The position numbers and the translations under genes are program-made. A DNA stretch of 64,000 bases from Cryptomeria japonica (lineage: Eukaryota > Streptophyta > Pinopsida > Cupressales > Cupressaceae), in contig NC_081414.1 in assembly GCF_030272615.1 (NCBI RefSeq), positions 340,482,502 through 340,546,501 of the forward strand. The letters run 5' to 3'. Position 1 is the first letter of the stretch; every line of letters begins with the position of its first letter. Shown here piece by piece: positions 11,473-22,829 of the stretch. Under the pieces are notes generated by a model. It saw only the letters and a program-made list of their open reading frames with translations. It ran no database searches and was not told where the DNA came from.

Positions 11473-12546
11473 ATGGAGAACTTAAGAAAATAGTTGGAAG
11501 GATCTCTTGTAGATTTTGATGCAGAAAAATTGAAGAATATCAAACTTGAAGATGATTTGAGGATTGCACAGGAATTCATTAAAGGACTTCAAGAGAACTT
11601 TGCTATATCACAAAATAAAAGAAAATAACTTCATGAGAAGATGCAAAATGATGATGAAAAAAAAGAAACTCTTAGAGACATTACAAACAAGTTGAGACTA
11701 GAGAACAGTAATATGAAAAATTAAATGCAAGATATGACTATGCAGTTATGTAAAGATATTGAAGACAGGAAGAAGAATGAAGAAGATTTGGCTAGGAGAC
11801 TTAGTGATGATGGAAATGAAAACTTGAGACTTGGTCATGAAAATGATATGCTAAAGACAGATCTGAGTCACATGCAACATGATAAAGATGAACTTGTAAG
11901 ACAAGTTGGAGTTCTACAAAATGAGTTGGCTATTGCAAACAAACACAAAGAAAAATTCAAGAAAAGTTCAAAGGAACTTGATGACATGCTGAAAAGTTAG
12001 AAGCCTAATGGAGATACTGATGGACTTAGATTTGAAGTTGGTGAAAGTTCTAGTACTGCAAACAATTTGGATCAAAACAAACTAGTAAGACAACCTAATG
12101 TTTTAAAATTTAATGGAAAATGTTTCAATTGCAACAAATATGGTCACAGAGAAAATCAATGTAGATTTAGAAATAATCAAAATACAAACTCACCCACTGG
12201 TTAATGTTCCAAATGCAACAAAGTTGGTCATAATTCAGAAAATTGCAGAATGAATGTGAAATGTTAAGTTGGTGGAAGATTTGGACATTTATCTAATCAA
12301 TGCAAATCACAAACAGGTCAAGGATATGGAAAGGCTATTCAGAGAAATAATGTAAATTGTTATGCTTGCAACAAAATTGGACATATTGCTAAATTCTATA
12401 GAAGCGAGAATGCACCGACAAATAATATGAGATCTAGCTTGAAGGGAAAAGAAAAGGTAGAAGAAGTAAAGCAAGAATTTTCTAAACAATGGATTAAGAA
12501 AAGAGATCAGAGAACCGATGAAACTATATCTTCACCGGTAGAATAG
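11473..12546 (+). pseudogene. ORF1 of element A: gag-like coiled coil plus CCHC knuckles
   Basis: Same protein as ORF1 of B and C. It starts MENLRK at 11473, followed by about 180 residues of predicted coiled coil (KLKNIKLEDDL, RRLSD, NDMLKTDL), then a nucleic-acid-binding region with four zinc knuckles from about 12120. Knuckle 1 (CFNCNKYGHRENQC) and knuckle 2 (CSKCNKVGHNSENC) are intact; knuckle 3 is interrupted by a stop and a lost Cys; knuckle 4 has lost its last Cys (Cys to Tyr). In-frame stops lie at 11491 and 11998 (Gln codons in B or C), plus others near 11625, 11722, 12202 and 12264. Likely role is RNA packaging, by analogy with Gag, but the usual Copia UBN2 Gag domain is absent. Confidence 0.75.
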
Positions 12547-12873
12547 AGAAAACCTCCACTGGTAGGAGATTCTTCATCTAATTGAGGAATAATCCCTTAA
12601 GGGTATGACAATGAATTGAAGATCATGCACTCTACCCTCGATTGATGGTAAGAAGATACATTTTTCCTTTATCGGCAGGTGTGTTAAGTTTTCACTTAAT
12701 CGGCAAGCATTTAATGTTGTTTTAAAGAACTTTTTGGCTATAAAGCACTGAGAAACCCTCATTTCAAACTCATCAAGCATTCAAACTTTTTGTGAGTGCG
12801 AATTCGAGCAAAGGAATTCAAGGCGAATCTGAGAAGAGTTTTTCAAACATCCAAATAAGAGGTATTTTTCATA

Positions 12874-15800
12874 ATGGCTGCTTCATCTTCTGTTCTTGAA
12901 TTTATTCTGAACCCTACCATTGTGGAGAATGTGAAACTCCCTAGGCCCGTATTCAAAATAATTTCCAAAATCGCGAAGCAAGACAACTCTGTAGGATATT
13001 TTTCTAAAATACCTAAGGGTGTAGCATTTGCAGAAGACCCTAGAATTTACATACATTGCAATATAGAAGAACTAGGATATGAGGAGTTAATGAAATTTTT
13101 TAATAAGGTCATTTGTGATAAACATGGAATTGTTAAATGAAAACATAAGGTTGTGGAAACTTTAGGTTTTCTGGAGATACTGAATATCCCTCAATTTCTA
13201 GAGGAAGTGGTAAGGATTGTATTGAGTAGAGCACATGGAGAATTCTTATGGTTGGATTCTATTTGTGAGATAATCTGACAAGCAATTAGGGCAGCTACTG
13301 GTTTACCCTCAACCGGTAATAGACCTGATAAGACAAAGAAGATTCCCAAAAAATGGTGACAAGCCTAACCGGATCAACATCTGACAATAGATCACTTAGA
13401 GTAAATGACATTAAGGACATTAATGTGAGATATGTAAGTATGGTTCTTGGATACAAAGCCACACATGCTAACAAACTCAATTCTATTTCCAGTCTTTTTA
13501 TTTACAGTGCTTATGAAATGATAAACAACAGTGCTAAGATAGATGTGTGTGAATGGTTAAAAGATGAGCTTATTGACAACTTGAAAAATATTAAGGGAGA
13601 CAAGAAAGGTACTTTCCACTTTGGAAACCTTATGGTATGTTTGATGTTGTATTTCACTAAGGAGATCCTCGATATAGGACACAAAGACTTTGGTTATGAT
13701 ATACCGGTAGGAAAATAACTATAGGAAGATTTTACTAGCATGGGAACTGATATAGATAATAACATAACAGATTACTTTTAAACTTTCTAATCTAAGATGA
13801 GAGCTAGGGAAAGGATTCCTCAGAGCATAGTTGATAAATATGACAAGGAAATCTACTTTGTTATTAAAAGAGATGAAACTTGGATGGAAGCTGCAAGCCC
13901 TAGAACTATTTGGGTTACTGAAATGGGTTATGAGGTTGATCTACATGTTCTGGAAACGTATGCAAAAGCATTGCTTGATGCACCAAGAGAACCATCTAAA
14001 AAATTCTTTGGAAATGCAGAAACCATAGAGAGAAATATATCTATGCAGAAAAGGACTAAGAGAAGAGAAAAATATATCAAGGATGCCTCCAAGAAGGTAA
14101 AGGAAATCAAAGAAAGTGTTTTGAATCTTAGTGGTATATCTGCCAGTGAACTTGAAGGACTACTACCTGAAGCACATAATTCACCACTTAACACATCTTC
14201 TGATAGTGATAGTGGGAAGGCTGCTAAATTCAAAAGAGTGGAAAGGAAGAGAAAACCCTCACTGGTACCCTCTCCTTCACCTAAGAAAACTAGGACACTA
14301 AGAAATAAACAACAGGCAGTTAGGGAACCAAAGAAGAAACTCACACTTGAGAAGAAACAGACACCGGTTACCCCCACATTGAATGACTTGCTGAATAAGA
14401 TAACAGAGGAAGGTAATTTGTCTAATGTGAATAAATGGTACAATTCTTCAAATGATACTGACAGAAACACTATTGAAGAAAGCATTGTCTTACACTTGGA
14501 CATTTATAAGAAAGTTTTGATTGAAGTTATTGATGTGTTACCTAATGATCTCTACATGAGACTACAAGCAAAAATACTATTAGTAATGGAATTAGATAAG
14601 AAATTGAAAGTTGAAGCACTCTTCATTGTTCATCTAGTTAACTCCAAGGAAGAAATAGATGAACTTATTTCTGAGGCTAACTGATCATATTTGTCAGTGG
14701 ATATTGGCAAGTGATCTTGATGGCTAGAAGAATAAAGGAAATTGCAGATGAAACAACAGACAATTGGGATATATTCTTTGTGGAGAAAGAAAAGAAAGAG
14801 GAAATGAGTAGACCTAAAAAGACATTCAAAGTGTATCAAAAAGACAAGGACAAGGGTAAAGGAAAAATTGGTGGAGTTCCAAACATTAAGATTATTGACA
14901 ATCTTCCATCGCCACCTTTAGATACACCACCGATACACTCAGTAGATCCACTGGTTACTGATGCTGAAGGTATTACACATGATGATACTAACCCTAAGTC
15001 GAAGATACTTTTTATAATGAATGTGGATACTCAAGAGGTAAACATTATTATGGATAAAGATAATTTAGAGGTTAAAGAAGACATTGTTGATAATGAAAAT
15101 ATTTCAGAGGAACCAACACAAATAATTGACTCTCAGAAAACTGAGATCTCAACCCAAACAGAGCAACTGATAGAGACTGAAAAACCTACTGAAGATAAAG
15201 GTACTAGCATAGAGAAACTAGAGACTGTGAATAAGAAACCAGCAGTTATAGAGACATTAAAATAGTCTGAAGAACCATTAAAGGTTGAGATGCAAACATA
15301 GACTGATCCACCAGAGGAAAATGCAAGCAAATTGGACACATCTGATGGAAGCAAATAGGTAATAAAAATGATTGGTCAGACATCCGACACATCTACAGGT
15401 AAATTCAAACCTACCAAAGATACACAGGTACTTTTGGATTCAATTAAGAAGATAACGGATTGCATGCATTGGCCTATAAGACAATTGACAACACATTACC
15501 TATTCTTAAGATGATTGCACCTACATATCAGATAGATCATATTAATGATTCTTTAGGTAAATTGGACACATTGTCCAAATTCATTGCTGACAATGTAATA
15601 ACTATAGATAAGGTGAATAAGGATATCATAAAGGAGAGAGTTGAAAAAGAGAAAAACACATTCTTTGAAGACACTATAAATAAGTGTACAGTACACTTAA
15701 ATACATCATTACTGGTACTTAACTCTACAATTTTGGAGTACAAGGAGCTATATAGGGAAACATGCAAACCTAACCTTTTAATAGAGGACATAGATAAGGA

Positions 15801-16178
15801 GATTAGAAAAACACAGAAAGAAATTGATGAAACAGAAGATAATATAATTGGTTCATCTGGACATATATCAGTTTTTGAGCAAGAAATGATAGTTTTTTAG
15901 GAGAAGTTAGAGAAACTTGAGAAAGAGAAGGAAAGGATAAGGTCCAATGCCCTGAAACTTAAAAATAAACATGGTCCTAAGTTGGACAATCTTATCACTC
16001 AAAGAATTGAAATATATAAGGCTTTAGTTCAAGGAGAGCGATCACCGGAAGAAAACATGAATTATCTCACCGACATGATCCAACAAACTGAGACAACTTT
16101 GAATGATAGAAAATATTTATGTAGAGTTTGAATTTAGTTTTAGCAGATATTTCTCAGATTGTAACCAATTGGTTATAG
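12874..16178 (+). pseudogene. ORF2 of element A: large protein of unknown family, decayed
   Basis: Third copy of the long ORF seen in B (24248-27689) and C (41477-37918). It starts MAASSSVLEF at 12874. Recognisable blocks in order: N-terminal globular region (12874-13720, with RSLRVNDIKDIN and DELIDNLKNIKGDKKGTFHFGN), a segment with WMEAASPRTIWVTEMGYEVD (13880-13940), a basic stretch ERKRKPSLVPSPSPKK (about 14240-14290), a helical region (LHLDIYKKVLIEVID), an acidic Thr-rich linker, and a C-terminal coiled coil (15460-16178). Several frameshifts and stops, including TAG at 15263 and 15299, make it non-functional. I do not recognise the family. Confidence 0.7.
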
Positions 16179-16364
16179 ACTTTGAGGTGAAATTTTTGCA
16201 CTCGTTTGACTTTTGACAAACTTTGTCATTGATGTCAAAGGGGAAGTACTGGAGAGAAAAATGCTTGTACAGAGGAGATCACTTTCTCTGGGGGAACACA
16301 TCTTTTTGGAATATTTTTGGACTTCAGTTTTTGGATTTTTCTCATGAGTGTTTCCATCAATGCT

Positions 16365-16376
16365 AAAGGGGGAGAT
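16365..16376 (+). other. Polypurine tract of element A
   Basis: AAAGGGGGAGAT immediately precedes TGTTAGC. Same sequence as the PPTs of B and C, preceded by the shared TTTCCATCAATGC block. Confidence 0.8.
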
Positions 16377-17143
16377 TGTTAGCAATGTTGCATATGTGGA
16401 ATAATGTCAAATGTGCAACTCAATACAATAAATAATCTTAGTTTGTAGCCCTATAGCATCATAATGTAGTCCTTGACCAAGTATGCATACAAGAAACATC
16501 TAGTTTTATTAAGGCACAAGCATCAAAGTCAGAGGTTATGACAACTAGTCAAAAACATCAAGTCCAAAAAGGTTAGTCTCAGTCACTAGAACACAATTTG
16601 TAACATGCATTAGGAGTTGTCCTCCTTACAAATAGTGCAACATTAAAAAGGTATTATCAAAGCTACAACCACAATTCAAAGAGGAAGCTTACAAAGATAG
16701 GACAAAGCTAGGTACAGTCACAAGTCAAGGCAAATGCATAGTTGAAACTCAGTCCAAAATAGTGAAGAATTACAACAAATGACATGAGAAGTCTAAAGAA
16801 GTATTATAGCAATCATGAGTCAAGGATTAATGAAGAGATTTTTTGCATCCGTGATACAATCCTTAAAAGCATCCATGATACAATCTCAAACACACTTTTT
16901 ACCATTCTCTTGGTGATTGTGCCCAATTGTGTATGTCTTTCTTATGAATGAAAATGACATTTTGCAGCTTTCCACTGATGATGTATTTGAGATGTCTTTG
17001 ATTTAGATATGGCATGAGCTTAGTCGTAGAGTGAGACTAGGGAGTTGGACCATCTCAACCATGGTGCACCTACATATATATAGTTTTGTGTATTCATTAA
17101 AGATTTTCATTTAATTTTAATCAACTAAAGAGCAATATTCATG

Positions 17144-17233
17144 ACTTACAAGTAATAAAAAAACTTACAAGGATGAGGCATACTCATTACTTACAAGTAA
17201 TAAAAAAACTTACAAGGATGAGGCATATTCATA
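17144..17233. repeat. Tandem duplication, two 45-bp units
   Basis: ACTTACAAGTAATAAAAAAA..GAGGCATA(C/T)TCAT occurs twice in direct tandem, the units starting at 17144 and 17189 and nearly identical. Confidence 0.85.
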
Positions 17234-17569
17234 ACTTTTACAGTCCTACCTTGGATATCAATACTAGAAGCAACTCATATTGTTCGTGTATAGACAAGAC
17301 AATATGGGAGTTCATTATACCCAGCAACTTGTGGTGTTGTTGTTCGTGTTGGCTCTGTTGGACCCTGCAATTAAGATTCAATATACATTACTCAATAAGA
17401 TTAACTGTGCAACATAATGAAATATTGAAAAGTGTGTTATCTTGTTGAGCTTCACTTGGTTTCGAGAATAGTTTAATATTCTCTACTTAATAGGGCAACC
17501 CACGTGAAGGTGGAAGCTCATTTGGCCCCTCCCCCCCCTAACATAACTCTAAATTCCCCGTTAACATCT

Positions 17570-17770
17570 TATAACATTCATTCATTCATTATTTCTACCA
17601 TTAATAAAATATAGCATTCATTCATTAATATCACATAACATTCATTAACACATAACATTGATTAACATAAACTAACATGGAACATTCATCAATATTAATT
17701 AACACATATCATCCATAACCATTAATTAGCACATAATTACATTCACTAACACATAAAAATTAGTCATTAT
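17570..17770. repeat. AACATTCATT short interspersed repeats
   Basis: Many copies of AACATTCATT, AACACATAACAT and related words over 200 bp just downstream of the Transposase_24-like gene end. Such clusters are typical of CACTA subterminal regions, though I cannot show they are binding sites. Confidence 0.45.
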
Positions 17771-17789
17771 CAAATAAGTTAGATTACAA

Positions 17790-20720
17790 TCATTTCTTTC
17801 TTTGTTTTTTCTTTGAAGCTATGAAAAGACTAAGTGGAACATCAGTTTCTTCATCATTTCCCCCCTCTGCAGATGTTCTACCAACTGCTCGTGATCTCGA
17901 TGTATGCCTAGTCCTATACTGAGGACAAGGACACTAAAGCGAAGGGGGGTCCTCTGCAATAACAAAGAAATGGGTTAAATTCAAACAAAAAATTTATTGT
18001 TGTTACAAGTATTTCATTAATTTAGAGAACATAATTGTTGTGCTCTTTACCTGATGGGGCCACATCATTTTATGTAGCCTCAACCTCAACATGCTGAACA
18101 CCCTCTAGATCATCTGGAGTTGAAATACTAAAGGTTACATTAATGCTGAACACCAATTGCAATTATATTTGTTTAAAGCAATAACAGTGGTCCTCTTTAC
18201 CTGAGTGGGGAACATCACGTTCTTGATGTTGTGTACCCAGATCATGCTCCACTTGCTCACCACCGACTACATGCTCTAAAATATTAACAAAAAAGGTTAC
18301 ATTAATTACTACTCTAATTAAAAATTAAGATGTTTAATTATATTAATAGCTAAATAAATAAATTTGAATAGAAAATGAATACCTCCACTACTGGGATGCA
18401 CATCCGGACCTTCATGTGCAGGTGGTGTTTCACAATTAGCAGGCTGCATTCTAATGACATGCACATTGTTATCATTGCTTGCTTATTTAAAACAAATATA
18501 GTCACTTTATGTTGGAACTTAACATCAATTAGATTATTGGTAAAGTATTCAATTTAAAACAACTTCCATTTAGCATATTTACCTATGTGATGGATGCACT
18601 CGAATGTTGTGTATGCCCACTCAATTCTCATAGTCGATCAACCATGGCTGAATGGCCTTGTTGGTAGGAAATTCTCTTGTCATCTTCTATGGGTGCTCTA
18701 TTGAATTTAGAGCCCTGCATTTTTTCTTGGTACCGTGAATTTTGCTTGCATTGTTTGATAAAAAAAACATTCGCAATTTATTAATATTTTGATGCAATAT
18801 TTCGTTTACATGAGATACTTACAATTCGTGCAGCAAGTTTCATGTAACCACCAGAGCTGAGTTTGTGTTGCCTATACTTTTCTTGCCTTGCCTTGGTTGC
18901 CTTTGACGTGTCACTCAGTCTATAAATTTTTTGAAATATGTTAGATTATATAAATATAAAGAGTAATTAATTAGTACATAATTACATTCTTAATAGTATC
19001 CCATACCTTCTTCTGGCATCTAGTGGTGTATTTCCTTTTTTCATTTCAATTTTCTCCTTGGCATCCAAAATCAGGTCCTTCCACTCCCTCTTTGGAATCA
19101 TGGGGGGATGCTCGTACTTTAGGTTCCTCTCCAAATGGGTCCTGTATTGGTCCCTCACATACTTCAGATATATGCCAGCATTTTCAAGGAGCTTGGTTTT
19201 GTCAAAGGTGTCATTTCCAAACCACTCAACCATTTGGTTTGTTAATTCATCTTTTAACCTTTTTTTTTGGCCATTCCACCTTTGAAAGCAAAAAAAAACC
19301 TGTTAGATTCAGAAATGAATTGAAGCTACATTTATTACACTTCAAGAAATGGATCAAAGGAAAACTATTCTAGCAATGATATGAAATCAAAAGTGGATTA
19401 GGGTTAGTTCACATATGATGTACCACCTTTTATGTATGGTGGGCCCAAATATCTGCAATGCAATGTCACTAAGATGTTTATAGAAAATATCATTGCCTGT
19501 AAAAAATTCATGGGATCATTAGTCCAAAATGAGTGATCATAAAGTAAATTACAATTAGAGTATATATAATAATAATTTTAAAGTACCTGGAACCTTTTGT
19601 ATCTTTAAGGGAATCATTTCTTCATCGCTCACCACCAATGTGGCCTGCAACATTCACATACTAGCAATATGAGAAGATCCAAGAAATGATGGTATATTAT
19701 TAGCAGTAGTCACCTCTGGCACATCCTCATGTGCATCTCCTCCTACAAAAAATGAACCCACTATGAAATGGCCTTAGAATTCAAGAAAGAACACTTGAAG
19801 GGAAATAAACACATGACATAAGATAGAGTAAAAGAGGGATCTACCAATAGTGGGCAGGCCAATATGATGTGCACTAGAGGATGTCTGCATGCTACGTGTT
19901 GCCGACATTGCAGTCGACAATACAGGTGAGGGTAACCTCTGATGAGGCAGCAGTGGCATTTGCATAGTAACATTGACATCACCTAAAGAATAATACATTA
20001 AATATATCAAACATTAAATATATGAAAAGTGCAAGAATTGTAAACAAGGATGAACCTTTATTTTGAAAATTGATTGTATCAAGCAGATTTTTTTTGGGTA
20101 CTCAGAGTGATAAGCCAAGAAAGTGATAATACAAGAAAATCGTCATCACCTGAAGATCCTGCAACACCCTGATCATGGGAACGACTTTGATGAGGGCGGA
20201 TAAATTGCTGTAAAAACAATACATACATATTTTAGTTAATGACATAAAAGAGAATAAAATATAAACCATTATTGAACTTTTGTTATAATTAAAGCTTTCA
20301 TTACTTCTTACTTGCAAGTTTTCTATTGTCCGAAGCAATAATTTCACCCTCTCTCGTATCTCATCAGTGATAGGATGCATGACTGCCAAAGAAAAAATCT
20401 CTTTTCTAATTTTTATAAGAAGCATTTTAAAGAATTTCATAAGGTCTGTGGGATCTTCAGGTGCTCAGGTACTTCAACTCCCTTTCCCTTTCCTCGAACA
20501 TCCGTCTGTGTCAAGAATATCATTAACAATTACAAAATTAGTATAAATCACTAAAAAAAAAAACATAATAATGTAACAGTTTGCTTCTATCTAATTTGTA
20601 CAATTACAATGAGGTTTACTTACTCAGTAGAAGTGTCGCAAGCTACATCTCTATCTACGATATGTGATGGATCCATGTTGGCCTGTGACAGAAAAAATAT
20701 AAAAAATGTTAGTGAAATTA
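17790..20720 (-). pseudogene. CACTA accessory gene, Transposase_24-like (En/Spm), multi-exon
   Basis: Plant CACTA elements carry a second protein (TNPA-like, Pfam Transposase_24) that binds element ends or assists TNP2. The core exon (19008-19280, minus) encodes RWNGQKKRL, MVEWFGNDTFDKTKLLENAG and a segment with PMIPKREWKDLILDAKEK; it is bordered by an acceptor AAAG and a donor AAG/GTATGG. The next exon (about 18919-18824) encodes SKATKARQEKYRQHKLSSGGY and ends at GTAAGT; the following one (about 18790-18585) begins GSKFNRAP. Upstream small exons include DPSHIVDRDVACDTSTE (about 20695-20630) and a helical segment KMLLIKIRKEIFSLAVM (20440-20308). Several small acidic exons follow, and the C-terminus SKKKQRKK ends with TGA at 17790-17792. 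Stops in some exons (for example near 17940) suggest decay. Confidence 0.65.
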
Positions 20721-20814
20721 AACCAATAGACTTAGGAAAAAAACTTCATAATAAAATGGTATATTGGATTCATTAATTGGAGGTTGGTTAATTTAAATGG
20801 TATATAGTACGTAC

Positions 20815-21558
20815 CACCCCCATGATATTAACTTTGTTTGTATGTATACGATTCAAACTATAATCGATTAGAAGCTCTTCGCCTGCATTTATTGATTTTA
20901 TTGCACATACAAATACATGATTTCCCTCGCACACCTCAAATATGCAATTGGGTTGTTTATTAGTTGACCCAGGTCACGTACTATTTATAAAACCTACAAT
21001 ATTCTTGATTGCTTTTGACCGACCATCAATATATACAACCACTCATTTACTTTGATCATTATCTTTCTGTTGTATATAATTTGCCGATAGTGTATACCTA
21101 CGCATACTTTTTTTATATTTAACAATATACATCCAATGTTTGTAATTGTAACAAGGTCCAACAAACTCCATCAATTCTGCAACTCTATTGTAATAGACCT
21201 TTATGCCGTCCATGGAAAATAAGCCTAAACCATGTAATGACAAAGGTGCTATGTGATATATCCTATCGTTAACACAAAAATTGGTGTTTATTGGAGGAAG
21301 TTCCTTGGGAACCCATTATTTCTATAGATGTCTGTACCTCAGTGGCACCTCAATGTCGCCTTTGGTCTCATCATCATAAGAACATGACCCCCCTTGAGCA
21401 AGGAAAAATTTCATGCATTTATTGAATTTTCTTCTAATCTTTTTACCTCTTGTTGATCTCCCTATTATAGAACTAATACATGTGTCACTTTCATTTTCTA
21501 TTACTGCATTTTCCTCACTCGACGAAGACAGATCTAACAAATACCTATTTGGGGGTAC
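20815..21558 (-). pseudogene. SET-domain-like exon inside the CACTA element
   Basis: A long minus-strand exon bordered by an acceptor (TGCAG/GTACC at 21558) and a donor (GTG/GTACGT at 20815). It encodes a Ser/Glu-rich and basic N-terminal part (SSSSEE, RGKKIRRK), then HGLGLFSMDGIKV near 21230, a GFINST..STNKQPNC segment (about 20990-20935) and GEELLIDYSLNR (20883 downwards). This order matches the SET fold: GLF start, (N)HSCxPNC-like pseudoknot segment and GEExxxDY. The canonical NHSC is replaced by NST.PGSTNKQPNC, so methyltransferase activity is uncertain even ancestrally. Four in-frame stops occur; two are TGA at 21043 and 20974, where Arg codons would be expected. The same-strand donor suggests splicing to the downstream Transposase_24-like exons. 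Confidence 0.6.
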
Positions 21559-21946
21559 CTGCACTCCATGAAATCAGAGAGTTAATTGGTAATAAGAGAA
21601 ATTTTGCAAATGAGGGTAATGTTGATGAAGAAGTAAGCCCTAAAGTTGATTTTGGGATGAAAATTGGAATAAGTCCAACCGGGGCCTCAAGTGTTGATAA
21701 CTATATTAGATTTTCTGCTAATGTTGAGGTTTGAAAAATTGAGGAAGTTTGTTTTCCAAGTAATTTTCTTAAAAAAAAACTATTTTTATAGGGTGTATTG
21801 ACTAGCTATACCTGTCCATCCATGAGACTATGCAGGATCCTCGTCAAAGGGGTTCAGGGTCCTATACAATGTAGGCTATGCAGGATCCTCAACTAAATGG
21901 TTGACGATGTCTGTAGTCAATGACCTGTTCCCACCAAGGGTGACAA

Positions 21947-21951
21947 CATCA
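21947..21951. repeat. Target site duplication of element B, left copy
   Basis: CATCA directly before TGTTGG; repeated at 28695-28699 directly after CCTAACA. Confidence 0.9.
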
Positions 21952-22758
21952 TGTTGGCAAATGCACACTCCAATGAGAAATTGTAGGTGATTGAAGGTTT
22001 TGTCATTGATGGCAACCTTGCAATGTTATGATACTGACAAGACAATATACCGGCACTGACAACGACAGACTCTACACCGGCACACAGGTCACTGACAGAC
22101 AAAGGAAGGATACTGGCACAAAGGCCGACAAGAATTTTGTTTATAATGTATTTTGTAATTAATTGTAAAAACATTGTAAGCTGACAAGGTGAGTTGTAAT
22201 ATGACTCATATATGTATGAGATCATTGTAGAACATTTTGAAAGGAAATTTGTAAGGAAGAATAATGTGTAAGGTGAAATAAGGCAAACCTATTATGCGAA
22301 TTATAGGTTAAGGGTATATATAAGCAACGAAGCTAAAACTGATACTGGATCTAACATAGCAGATGCTATTTTGAAGCAGTACAAGACATTGGATTTGTAT
22401 AATCCATTTTGTAAGTCAGTGTGACTTCCTATTTTGTATTTGAGTAGTGAGCTCTAGGCGCTTGGCCTTCCTGCATGTGTAGGGCCCTATTGTTGCAGTA
22501 ATATTCTCTTATTGGCCAGTAAGTGAATATTGTGGGCCACAAATCTCACTGAGGTTTTTTCCACACTGGGTTTCCTCGTTAAAACTATTATGTTATGGTG
22601 TTCTTTTCATGTGGTTCTTGTTATCTCTATTTATTGCATTACTTTTTGTTTACCGGTATATATTATTGATATACTTTAAATGTTTTAAGTCAAGAAAATT
22701 ATATAACTGGTTAGATACTGATTCACCCCCCCTCTTAGTATCTTTGGGAATCCTAACA
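21952..22758 (+). repeat. 5' LTR of element B
   Basis: TGTTGGCAAATG to ATCCTAACA. It contains a TATATGTATGAGATC promoter-like stretch near 22207, GTGAGCTCTAGGCGCTTGGCC near 22449, GGGCCACAAATCTCACTGAGG near 22534 and GATTCACCCCCCCTCTTAG near 22720. Confidence 0.93.
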
Positions 22759-22760
22759 AT

Positions 22761-22772
22761 TGGTATCAGAGC
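22761..22772 (+). other. Primer binding site of element B
   Basis: TGGTATCAGAGC, perfect, two bases after the LTR. Identical to the PBS of Copia elements I and E. Confidence 0.92.
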
Positions 22773-22829
22773 TTGGTCCTCTATTTTCAGAAGCCTAATA
22801 GCTTGAGGAAGATCTTGCAACTGGTAGAG

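Larger units (their letters stand above)
10618..16384 (+). mobile_element. Element A: non-autonomous LTR element, 3' LTR missing
   Basis: Layout: 5' LTR (10618-11401), PBS (11404-11415), decayed ORF1, decayed ORF2, PPT (16365-16376). It inserted into the gag of element I after CAAAT (10613-10617). After the PPT only TGTTAGCA of the expected 3' LTR is present; from 16385 the sequence is unrelated to the 5' LTR. No protease, integrase, reverse transcriptase or RNase H is present. It is the most degraded of three related copies (B at 21952-28694, C at 36963-43742), judging by stops and frameshifts. Confidence 0.85.
16385..17789. other. Unassigned interval between element A and the CACTA gene
   Basis: AT-rich, without a convincing gene. 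It contains a 45-bp tandem duplication (17144-17233), a possible minus-strand exon near 17250-17360 (CAG-bordered, Gln/His-rich, low confidence) and AACATTCATT-type repeats at 17570-17770. The right terminus of the CACTA element should be here, but no CACTA terminus with matching inverted repeat or 3-bp TSD could be identified. Confidence 0.45.

Noticed and set aside
13928-14503. Minus-strand open frame of 191 codons
   Set aside because: Antisense to the ORF2 middle region of element A, with the same compositional artefact.
22761-22772. tRNA-Met-like sequences
   Set aside because: These are 12-base primer binding sites next to LTR ends, not tRNA genes; there is no cloverleaf.
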